DNA of 64,000 nucleotides, taken from contig OZ014414.1 of NCBI GenBank assembly GCA_963965975.1, forward strand, positions 7,412,730-7,476,729. The letters are read 5' to 3'. The notes under the pieces are model-generated. The model saw nothing but the letters and a program-made list of their open reading frames with translations, was not told the DNA's origin and did no database searches. This document shows positions 44,800 to 55,391 of this stretch, one piece after another. The position numbers and the translations under genes are program-made. The stretch's first letter is position 1; every line of letters begins with the position of its first letter. Source of the stretch: Xestospongia bergquistia (lineage: Eukaryota; Porifera; Demospongiae; Haplosclerida; Petrosiidae).

Positions 44800-46629
44800 A
44801 TGGGAACTACATTTGCTAGGCTAAGTGGACAAGGTCATCAGGAAGATACACCACCACCAGGTCCAAGTCGTGTTAGTGATCAAGACAAAGCCATACTGGT
44901 ATTCATATTTAGATCTTCCTGATTGTAGATGATACAAATATCATGGATTTCACATATGCTGTGTCTTTAGTGTATCAGTTAATTAGATATTTAGACTGAA
45001 AATGCTAGGAGTACTAAACTATAATATGACAATATTTTGGATGGTAGTCTACACTGCAAAGTCTGAGGATATTGTTAGGCTACATAAGAGATTATATAAC
45101 TTTAAAAACACTTGTTTGCTCTATCCAGCACCAAGCATATTTTAAAGTAAAATTGTGTGTTATTGTAAATCTATTAACTTTAGCAACTGAAGCAACAACG
45201 AGATAAGTTGTATAAATATCAGAAAAGAGTGAGTGATTAATTTTTATATTTTTATTACTTTGAGACAAATTTTGGTAGATAAATACACAACTAGTAAGGG
45301 AGACAGACATTACCAAACAACTCTTAAAAGATGGAAAAAGAGAGTAAGATGAATGTAGAGTCGATTGTATAGTCATATAGTTGTGGTGTAATGAACAAGA
45401 TTACTTTGTCTATTATGCAGATATTATTATTAGTGTAATGTAATGTGATGATGGAGATACATGCGTTTGCCTAAGCACAATTGACTATGTAACGTTAATT
45501 GACAGTAGTCCATCAGTGCAATATGTCGATTGAAAACAGTATACATAAACTCTTGGTGATAATTGAAAACAGTACTTTGACTAGTTAAGAGTAAAGGCTC
45601 AAGGATGTATAAGAAAGAACTCTACATTCTTATGAGGTAGACTTCCTCTTGTAGCTTATGATGATAATGAAGAATGAATGCAAGACAATTATTATAATGA
45701 CAATAGTTTACAAAGAATGTTTAGCAGTTTATTATAAATCATCCATGCTTGCTTAGGGATGTTAATCTTATCTGTTGACTTTACTGTAATAATAATGTCT
45801 TATCTTCATAACCCTTTTATCACTGTATTACACATATACTATCCTACACAGACGCGCTAAACTGCTATTAAAGAAAAAGCATTATTTAGAGTCTCTTCTT
45901 ACCAAGACTGACACTCAGATAGAAAATTTACAACAAATGGTGGAGACATTAGAATACATCCAAATTGAGATCCAAGTTGTTGAAGGTTTAAAACAAGGAA
46001 ATGAATGTTTAGAAGCTATGCATAAGGTTTGTCAATAGTTTACTCAACATTTGTTACTTTTTTGGTCAAAATAGATTATGTCTTTGGAAGATGTAGAGAA
46101 AATTATGTCTGAAACTCAAGACGCCATTGAATATCAGCAAGTAAACCTTGCTTGTAGATATGATTTTGTAATTGTAATTCTGATTAATGGGTAATTATCA
46201 CAAAGAGATGCCATCCTTTTGAATTTGCTAGTGATAGTTTTGTAAGACAATAAAATTGTTATCTTTGGACCATATAAATGTTATCTTCAATTCAGTTGTG
46301 ATAAATATACTATCTTAGGAAATTGATGAACTACTTAGCCAAAGATTGACAGATGAAGATGAAGACATAATAGCAGCAGAACTAGAAGCAATATTATTGG
46401 TATTAAATTGTTATCAATTTTGCATGTTATGTTCAATAATCATCCAGGAAGAAATCTCAGAAGTACCTTCAACTAACTTAGAAGAAGATATCCAGTTTCC
46501 TGAAATACCAATATATGGAGCTACATCTAAAGGTACAAAATGTTGTAATGATAGTACAATACTATAATTTTTTTAGAACCAATAAAGGAGAAAAAGGAAA
46601 AAACATTACAATTGTCAAAGTTAGAATAA
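44800..46629 (+). CDS. CHMP6: CHMP6/VPS20, ESCRT-III subunit
   Basis: Eight exons join in phase: 44800-44898, 45184-45228, 45279-45343, 45852-46026, 46075-46140, 46319-46399, 46448-46532, 46577-46629, giving 222 aa (human CHMP6 about 200). The order of motifs is that of CHMP6: DQDKAILQLKQQRDKL, YQKRI, LLKDGK, AKLLLKKKHYLESLL, IEIQVVEGLKQGNECLEAMH, MSLEDVEKIMSETQDAIEYQ, EIDELL and LTDEDEDIIAAELEAI, then an acidic tail. The protein starts MGTTF, keeping Gly2 for N-myristoylation. CHMP6 links ESCRT-II to ESCRT-III on endosomal membranes to nucleate CHMP4 polymers. The N-terminal linker before DQDKAIL is longer than in vertebrates. A splice acceptor-like tgtag sits 8 bp before the ATG, so a 5'-UTR intron or upstream exon is likely. 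Confidence 0.93.
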
Positions 46630-47219
46630 AAACATTCTTTGCTGTACAAAGGAACAATAATGTTACAAGAATATCATATACATACATTAACAACATTAAT
46701 GTGTAGACTAATATACCATAGGACAGATATATTGTCTTATTCATGATGAATTCAAACACTTAAGTGGTTGCCTATATACAAGAAAATTTGTGTCTTTGTA
46801 TAACCACTTATATACTTTTTCCAATGGAATTAATAGTGTGGGTGTTGTCAACATTTGTGACCATGCAGACACAATGCTGGTAGATGGAACAAAAATTTGT
46901 GCACTAAAACTTTACAGTATGTCATGATATGAGCAGCTCAGAGTAACCAACCACTCAAGTAATTTTACTTGATTGTTACATTTGCAATACACTCTTGTAC
47001 TAGCTATATTCTTCAGAAATAGTTGGTCAAATAAGATATTGAGAGAACAACATCTGTATCTTCATTAGATTGATAAAAGAACGACTAACAGAAATGAATG
47101 AAGAATTCACCTCTGGAACTCATCTACACGACTTGTAACAAGCAATCTTAATAAATGTATTTATTGTGTGAAGAAATTGATATAAAGTATAGTCCACTGA
47201 ACAGTCAATAAGTATTACC
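46630..47219. other. Intergenic, possible decayed LRR sequence
   Basis: No open frame. Scattered plus-strand text resembles LRR remains like those just downstream, but too weakly for a firm call. Confidence 0.3.
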
Positions 47220-47610
47220 ATTGTTGGAAATACAAAATGTAACAAAACATTACACTCTTGCTTTACTTCTCTCCACTTATGGTGGAATCAAAAAAGTCAG
47301 AGAAGCTCTTTTTATTGGTTGGTACCACACTTGAAATGTTATTGTTGACACATGTTGCTATCACAGACAAAAGATATAACTCACTTGTCTAATATACTAA
47401 ATATATAGTATATTGAAATTATTAACTGTCTATGACTGTGTAATGTTACTTATAACAGTGATACATCTGTGAAGAACTCGCTAAAGACTATATTGGGCAC
47501 AACCTCATCATTGAGAAAACTACATATTGAGTCTACTTCATTAAAATGAAACTATTTGCACTATCTATCAAATCTTCAATACAGAAACTAGTCTTATCTG
47601 AACAACATGA
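47220..47610 (+). pseudogene. Leucine-rich-repeat gene relic
   Basis: Plus-strand remains resemble the LRR exon at the window's right edge. NKTL, then GGIKKVREALFIG..TLEMLLL and a stretch ending CEELAKD line up with NKTLKIL, NDGIKPVSDALYTNATIEVLEL and ICEGL at 63762-64000. Stops and indels break it, and its frame shifts after NKTL.. at the same place as in the right-edge copy. No start or intact repeat remains. Confidence 0.55.
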
Positions 47611-47936
47611 AGAGACTTGTAGGATGTTAGAAAGTTACTATTTATAAAACATACTTAAGTATTGAGTATCTTTGTTTATTATTATCTTTTTCTGATTTTA
47701 TTTGAATTCTTCATGACTCTTTTTTTTCACTTATTTTTTTCTATAACAAATAATAATAATAACAACAATATCGTATGAAAATTTAATGCATAAGCCACAT
47801 CAATTAATGTGGGTTAATTTTGAGGGTGGAGATTACATATTTACACCCACGTTATAACTAAGCTTTTATTTAAGCTCGCATACTTCTGCAATCTCTACTA
47901 ACAATATCTACAACAAACGCTTGATCATGTAAGTTA

Positions 47937-50900
47937 ATTTAGATACTTACTTAATACGTTATCAGTTGGTTCATCTTGTATTATAGGGCCAACTATTATG
48001 ATCAGGTTAATGACACCCAATGGAAAAAAATTCAAGAGAAAACGTTCACGCGATGGGTCAATGAGGAGTTAAAAGTACAAAAAGTGGCAGTTCAAAATCT
48101 TGCAACGGATTTAAGTGACGGTGTGCTACTAATTATCCTTTTAGAAGTATTGTCTCAAAAAAGGATTGGTCGTTACAACAAAAGACCTCATATACATGCA
48201 CAAAAATTGGAGAACCTTGAGAAAGTATTGAAATTTATACACAGTGAGGGAATAAAGTTGGTCAATATAGGTAAGAGATAGTGTGTATGTACTAAATGAG
48301 TTATAAATGTAGAATGTGTAAACCCTACTAAACTTTATATTTAATATTACCTGATAGATACCACCTTGTCACATGATGTGTTGGTGTGTGTGTGTTTGTT
48401 CCTGATTGTCTTGTCACATACTGTCCCAATACAAACCCCATATCCTGCTTAAACAATACATGCAGCTGTATATGTTCATTGCATTTTGTACAATATAGTT
48501 ACACGCATTATATCTGCTACTAAAGTTACAAAACGTTATGTAATTTGACCAAATACTAATTTTCTTATGATATGTGCATGCTATAGAGTCCAAGGCATTT
48601 TTATTAATATAATTATTATGGTTGATATAATCCATAAACAATGCCAATGTAGGAGTTAAATATGTATTGACACACTTCTCTGAATTATACAGGTAGTGGT
48701 GATATTTTTGAAGGCAACCTGAAGTTGATCCTAGGTCTAATATGGACCCTCATCCTTCATTATCAAATTAGCATGGGTTTTGAGAACGATGATGAAGACA
48801 ATGGCAAAAAGAAGAGTGGAAAACAAGCTCTGCTGGAGTACATACAGGTGAGATAACTCATATCTTAAAACCACTAATGTGTTACCATATATGGTAGTCT
48901 AAAAGGGCAACAACAACATGCCATATATACATAGTTGAACAATCTGTTAACTTTATATTATAATTGAAAGCAATAATGTTATGAATTGTTTACAGATGAA
49001 CAGCTCAGAATATTGACTAAGATACACATGTATTTAATGATCACAAAGGTTCAGTGAATCCACGAAATGCTGTACAATAATTATTAGCATTTTTTATTAT
49101 CAACAAGTTGCTAAGATTTCTGTTAATTATGTCAAAGTTACTTCATGGTTTCAGAAAAGAATGTAGGAAATGTTAACATAGTTTAATTTAAGTGTAACGT
49201 GAAATGTGAACTGTTATAAATGTCAGCAACAGTTGATACTGAAACTGTATCCATTAATTTACTAGTATGTACAATGAAATAAGAAAGCAGACTTATTACT
49301 GTCAAATTAAAATAAAAAGAAGGAAATGTTAAATGCATTACATGAGGTAGGAATATCAACAGAGCAATAATTACATTCTTTTTATTAGACACAAGAATGA
49401 TGACTGTTTAGAACTTCTAGTAACCTGCTGTTTAGTATTGATAACATAATATTACTGCTACTTACTGTTTATTTAGGAGAAAATTCCTCATAAAAACATC
49501 AAGAACTTTACATCTGACTGGAATGATGGAACAGCTGTTGCTGCATTAGTAGATGCCCATGGACCTGGTCTTTGTCATGAAGCAGACTCTATGGATCCTA
49601 GCAAAGCTCTAGAAAATGCTAGTCATGCTATGCAGTTGGCTGATGACTGGCTAGGAGTACCACAAGTTTGTTTTTTCTTTGATGTATACTTACGTTATGT
49701 ACACATTTACAGATTTTAGGTCCAGAAGACATGATCAATCCTCATGTGGATGAGCTAAGCATGATGACATATCTTTCTCAGTTTCTTGAAGCTGAGCTGA
49801 AAGAGGGTGCTCCAATACATTCAGATGATGATATCAGTACTGATATTACTAAGGTTGAGATCAGTGGTCCTGGAATTACTGGAGATGGTGCAGAAGTTGA
49901 TAAACCTGCTCCTATTATCGTCGACTGCTCAAAATCTGGTGTAGCTCCTATATCTGCTACAGTGACAATGCCATCAGGTATTACCGAAGAAGTAAAATTT
50001 CAACTGAATGATAATTCAGAAAATGTTTTTGAAGGGTCTTACATGCCTAAGGAGCCAGGTCATTATGGAGTGGAAGTACAGTTTAATGGAGAGTCTCTTC
50101 CAAATAGTCCATACCAAGTAGCTATACCCAAACCAAGCGCTATACGTTTAGATGGAGAAGGACTTGAACATGCATTTATTGGTAATGAATATGATAATAT
50201 CATTGATATCTATACAGATGAAGCTGGTCCCGGTGAGGTTACCATAGATTTTGCAAACCCAGTTGGTGCTGGTGCTGTCAAACAAAGCATTGTCAAGGTA
50301 GATGATAACCATTACCAAGCTCACTACAATGTTGATGCTCCTGGAGTATATGAAGCTAACATCTGCTACAATAGTATACCTGTTAAGGAAAAGCCACACT
50401 ATATACCAACTATTGACATTAGCAAAGTTAAAGTGACAGGGCCTGGCATTGAGTCCGGTAATCATGCCAAAGCTAAGACTCATTTTGATGTTGATGCCAG
50501 TCTAGCAGGAGATGATGCTCCTATTGAAGTGTCTGTAACAGGCCCTGATGGTCACGAGCTTCCTCTTGATATAACACCATTAGACAAGAATGCTCAAAGA
50601 ATTGGCTACACTCCAACATCTCCTGGTGACCATGTCGTGAATGTCCAATATGCTGATAAAGATATTAAAAATTCACCCTACTTCATTTCTGTTGATAAAC
50701 CTGGTAATATGTATGTTAAGTGTACAGGTAAAGGACTTACTCATGCCACAGCTAATGAACCAGCTTATTTCGTTGTTGATACTACCAAAGCAGGAAAAGG
50801 TGCCATAGGTCTTGAAATGGACGGTCCAGCTGAGATTGTCGATATCAAATGTGAACCAGGTGATGAGTCAGGTATATTTAATGCAGCATATGTTGCACCT

Positions 50901-51248
50901 AGACCAGGGGCCTACAAACTTTATGTCAAGTTTAATGAGGAACTTGTGCCTGGTGCTCCATTTACAGTAGAAATTGGACGTGGTGATCCAGATGCATCCA
51001 AAGTCATTGTCACTGACATTGACACACCAGGTTCTTTTAAAATCAACTGTAAAAATGCAGGTGGTACTGGTCATCTTGAAGTAGGTGTGTCTTCTAGCTA
51101 TGCTCCTGCCGATTATGTTGCAGTTAAACACAATGGTGATTACACCTTTGGTGTATCGTATCATGTATTGGACTCAGGGAAAACTACCATCACAGTCAAA
51201 TGGCATGGCAAAGATGTGGATGGAAGCCCCTTTATTATTACAACATAA
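47937..51248 (+). CDS. FLN: Compact filamin (two CH domains, about five Ig repeats)
   Basis: Exons: leader ending 47938, 47987-48270, 48693-48847, 49477-49665, 49713-51248; 721 aa. The start codon is split: AT (47937-47938), 48 bp intron, G (47987), giving MANYYDQ. CH1 (about 10-125) has WKKIQEKTFTRWVNEEL, NLATDLSDG and ANLEKVLKFI-type text. CH2 (about 145-245) has LLEYIQ, FTSDWNDGTAVAALVDAHGPGL and WLGVPQ. About five filamin Ig repeats follow, each with a P(G)xY..V.F....PGSP pattern (PGHYGVEVQFNGESLPNSPY, PGAYKLYVKFNEELVPGAPF, DGSPFIITT at the end). Filamins crosslink actin; the last repeat usually dimerises. Vertebrate forms have 24 repeats, so this is a short type comparable to amoebal ABP-120. 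AATAAA overlaps the stop (51247-51252). Confidence 0.92.
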
Positions 51249-51252
51249 TAAA

Positions 51253-52174
51253 AGTTTTTATAATTAAAACTAATAAAATTAATTTTTAGTTTTAAGCAAA
51301 GCTGTTCGATTTCTCCTTTACAACAAATACTTTAAAAATAATGAATTGGTATGAAATAAAAGTTTTAAATAGATAATTTTGACAGAGTTCATTCCCAAAA
51401 TTTAAAATACCAATAATTTTCCTAACTTACATAATGTACATACAAATTAGGAAAATGTTAAGGTTTTATTGCACTTGTTCATTTAAAAATCCAACTCAGA
51501 CATACAATGACTAATATCTTACAGTACAACAGTACAACAATTTAGAGAGCTGTTATAAATCTGATGTATTTCTGGTCAACACACATAACAGAGATTAGAG
51601 AGTCTTGAGCTCATACCTAAACAGCCCAGCATGATTGACTTATAGGGGAGCAAACATCAGATCATGACACAGGTGGGTATGTAGGAATTTTTAATGATGA
51701 TGAGGAAGAGCTGTTCTATTCAGCTCCAGAGTCATCTGTTACTATAGTCTTGTGGGACTACTGTCACTAGTAATGAGGAGAAGAATCTATCTGACTAACT
51801 TTCTGAAATGAAAATGCACTCAATAGATATTACTTAAAGCAAGTACATAATATAATCAATGTATACAGGTTTATGAATAAAGGAATTGCTGCACCATTTT
51901 TAAGATTTCTTTATTCCTTTATTTAATCTGGCACAGCAATAAATGTTACAAAGCTATAATTTTTACACCTTAATATAAACATTAGTCCTCAAAAAAATTT
52001 TTATTGATGCATTTTTTTGGTCTTGAATACATTTGCTGCTGAATTGACATATCAATTTGGCAATTAAGCATTGTTTCTTAGTAAACCAAAATTATGACAT
52101 GTATATTGACACTGTGTAATTATTGTAATTGTTGAAACAACAGGACCATTGGTACTAACAAATAGATATCCAAA
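51253..52174. other. Intergenic, nothing recognised
   Basis: A second AATAAA (51272-51277) for filamin, then AT-rich DNA without a gene. Confidence 0.5.
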
Positions 52175-52250
52175 AAAGGTATAAAAGTGCTTCAAATGTT
52201 ACAGACTATTAGCACTAAGTTTGAATGAATAGTGTGTGATCTTATACAGT
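52175..52250 (+). pseudogene. Tiny FEM1-like relic
   Basis: About 75 bp matching the VLQMFHDLSTTFEQIVCN region of the plus-array genes (compare 35160-35225), with changes and a stop. The surroundings show no further family sequence. Confidence 0.6.
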
Positions 52251-52644
52251 AACTTTAAAAAGGAAATGTACATAAAAATCCAGCCCAACATACAAATCAC
52301 TACTATTACTATGATTATGTTAGAAATCAATCCTTATATATTCATAAGTGTCCATCATTTCATTATTACTGATAATTTGTTATGAATATGATCTGTATTA
52401 TCCAATTAGTATGCAGTAATTACTGGATGGCAATATGCTTGACACATTAGTTAATGAATAGTTTGTAATTTATACAGGAAAAGCAATGCTGTTTTAAGTA
52501 GTACTTTACAAAAGCAGGCTTTTAAGGTACACCAGATCACTCAAAAATTTGATTTAGTATAGCACATGTCATAGTTTCTATAATTTTATGACACAGGACA
52601 GGCTGCTTTGCTAAACTATCTATAACATGCACCCTTCAGCAACT

Positions 52645-52730
52645 TATTTATTACAATTGTCCACATAACTTAATAAGTTGTACTACAACCCACAAGTTTT
52701 ATTAAGTTATATGGATAATTGTAATAAATA
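52645..52730. repeat. Inverted repeat (hairpin)
   Basis: Arms 52645-52676 and 52699-52730 pair over 32 bp with two mismatches around a 22 bp loop. MITE remnant or hairpin; no coding. Confidence 0.6.
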
Positions 52731-53476
52731 TACAGATATATAGTATATCAAAAATTGGGCTACACCTTATATTTGGCTTGTATCTCATTTCTAATGTAAT
52801 GTTGTGACATACATATTTTTTTATATTTTTAAACATTTATGAATACAATCTTTCAAAATAAATTGGGACATCCTCATACTCCTTTAGTCTTACATATAAA
52901 GCACCTCCTTCACTGCATTTATTACTTAATGTTAATGTCTTATCACAAACAACAGTGAACGATGATACTCATGATCTATACATGGTTTAAGCAGTGTGTC
53001 ATGACCACATAAGTTATTCAACAACAACAGGAGTCTGTAAGTTTCCCAAAAAATTTTTTGTTGAGGTGTCTTTGCCAGTAGATTGAAATATAGTAGCATT
53101 ACACAATAAATGTTATAATAAAATTAACAATGTACTCCATGCAATTGTTCAATCACAAAACATTGCAGATACAGTAAAGACTGATGACTGTTATTATCGT
53201 TGTCAATCATACAATAAGATCCTTCAACAGAACTGGTTATTAAGAAAATAAGAAATACCAACAACAGATAAAGAACAGCCATTATACTCAACTATCAAAG
53301 ATGATAGGAATCCTATGATACTATGTAGCTAGTAACAAAGTTAAAACGAATAGACTTAATAACAATCTAGCAATGGTTTGGTTACTAATTTAAAGGTAAA
53401 TACAAATATTTGTAATGGAAAACAGCCTGAAGATTAAGATCAATGTCCCTTGCTACTTTCCTACAAATTAAAAATT

Positions 53477-53660
53477 TAAATTGAGAAATAGACATTGATG
53501 ATGATTAATACCTCTACACAAATTAAGACATAACTACCCCTTAAATTGAGAAGTAGACACTGATGATATGATTCATACCTTAACACAAATTAAGACATGC
53601 CTAACCCTTAAATTAAGAAGTATGATAAAATTGATACCTTGACACAAAAACATGCCTGAC
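53477..53660. repeat. Minisatellite, about 66 bp x 3
   Basis: Units begin at 53477, 53542 and 53609 (taaattgagaa...acacaaattaagacat...). The third copy is degraded. Confidence 0.7.
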
Positions 53661-53889
53661 ACATACTAATAATAGCATCAATGTATACTGTGACTTTTAG
53701 TGTTAAACATTCACATATCAAACAGTTTATGCTCTATTTACAAGGAGAGATATTTGTATCTACAATCATACAAAACTAACAATAATTTAACAAAACTCAC
53801 AATATCATCATAACTAAATACAAGAACATAATGGTATTTCCTTAAGACTTGCTAGCTATACATTATAAATAAACATTGTATAAGGGAAG

Positions 53890-54716
53890 AGGATCATTCA
53901 CTTTGAGCCAATATATGATTGATCATGTAGAACAGCAAATTCTACAAGAAAATAAGATAGAATGTTAAGGGATTGATTCAGACACAATACATCTTGCTGA
54001 GAGACAAGTCAGAGGGAGAAGAGTGCAAAAGTAGCCTTCCAGATGAGGATTAGGAACAAGTCTGCTAACAGGAGTAAGAAGCAATGAAGTGACATCTTCA
54101 GTTTGAGCTATTCTGAGAGGTTGAAAACCATCACATCCAACTTCATTCACAAACATATGACCACCTGACTTTAGCAATAGAGAAAAAAAAACTGTTACCA
54201 ACATATGATTCAAACATTGTTAAAACAATATCAAGCAAATTCAAATTTGGTGGAGAATGACCAGTGAACAGTAAAATGATATCTTTTTCAGCTCCACATT
54301 TAACAACATGTGTTAGTACTGTTTGTTCATTGATATCTTAATGTTAGCTTTGCTTTTGAGTATAGACGTCTTGAGATATCCTTGCTAATGGTATCTTCAC
54401 AGAGTTACTATTTTTATTTGATAGGTAACAAGAGTAAGGATGGTATTGATTTAGTTGGTTGATATAAAACAGTCCCATATGGTGCACTAAAAAGTATTGA
54501 ACTACATTGACAAGAGTATCAGAGCAGCAAGCTCTAGTGTAACACTGAATAAATCCACTAGTTTAATTGTATACCCATTATTTACTATATCAATATACAG
54601 GCTATTCTCAGTAGATACTGTTTTAAATCTGCGACTACATCTTTTGGAGTAGTAGAACTAAATAAAAGTTGTAGAATCCAATGCTTGACCTCCTTATTTG
54701 ACATTAGGCACTCCAT
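53890..54716 (-). pseudogene. FEM1-like broken copy, internally deleted
   Basis: ATG at 54714-54716 starts the family N-terminus (MECLMSNKEVKHWIL). Decayed ankyrin text follows (VLTHVVKCGAEKDIILL near 54290). An internal deletion then joins straight to the C-terminal ankyrins and tail (53965-54213: LLLKSGGHMFVNEVGCDGF...LTCLSARCIVSESIP). The TPR-like block is gone and stops are frequent. Non-functional. Confidence 0.8.
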
Positions 54717-54819
54717 TTTTAATCCACTCAGACTACTCCTTTTGAGGTAGCGCACTACCATGCCCCTTGGGGCAAGCCAGTCAAATGGACAAGATTAGTC
54801 TTAAAAGTAGGGGCTGGTT

Positions 54820-54995
54820 ATTAATTTGGAAACATAAAGCTAGTGATATTAGTCCTACTACATTTACTAGTTTTTTATTAGAAAATTATCAATAATGATT
54901 GATCTTGAGAGCATACCGACATGATGTAGTCCAATATGAGCTTAGTCGACAGTTTGATCTTAACCAACTTGTTCTCTATAATTCTTATTACTGTT
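54820..54995 (+). pseudogene. FEM1-like N-terminal relic
   Basis: Plus-strand text ISPTTFTSFLLEN and VVQYELSRQFDLNQLVLYNSYY matches the GPATFTSGFI..VVQYIL..GQFDINQLV..PYP region of the family, with stops between. It lies head-to-head with the minus pseudogene at 53890-54716. Confidence 0.65.
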
Positions 54996-55325
54996 TATGT
55001 TTACCAGAAGAGGTTATTGTAATCAATTTGAGTTTCAAAAACAGATCTTGTACGTTACGCATGTTGAAATATATTTAGATAACAAATTTCTGTCAACTTA
55101 AGCCTAGGCCTTAAACAAATCAATGTACTATGTGAGTTTGATGCAAATACTAGAAAATAGTGCATACAAAATATATACTATTAGATTCAGAGCAAAAGCT
55201 GGACACTTCAACATCTTGAACTGGGTTGTTATGAGATGTTGCGTTAAGTGTGTCAAAACCATAATGTCATAGCTACTTTCAATTAAATTCTTCAACTAAT
55301 TTTCATGATATTTTAATAATAATAG

Positions 55326-55336
55326 TTACTTCCTGT
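55326..55336. promoter_or_regulatory. Inverted ETS-like motif upstream of FEM1-like gene
   Basis: TTACTTCCTGT, the inverse of ACAGGAAGTAA seen before other copies, 56 bp before the ATG at 55392. Confidence 0.4.
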
Positions 55337-55391
55337 ATCAATGGTGATATCATCTTTCAATGAGGAAGCAGGTTTTAAATGAGTCAGCATA

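Noticed and set aside
47976-47986. Filamin start MYYR at 47976
   Set aside because: It begins with TTG and lies in the intron; the split ATG fits the splice signals and family.
50148-51164. Minus-strand ORFs of about 100 codons within filamin
   Set aside because: Shadows of the coding strand; the plus frame carries clear filamin repeats.
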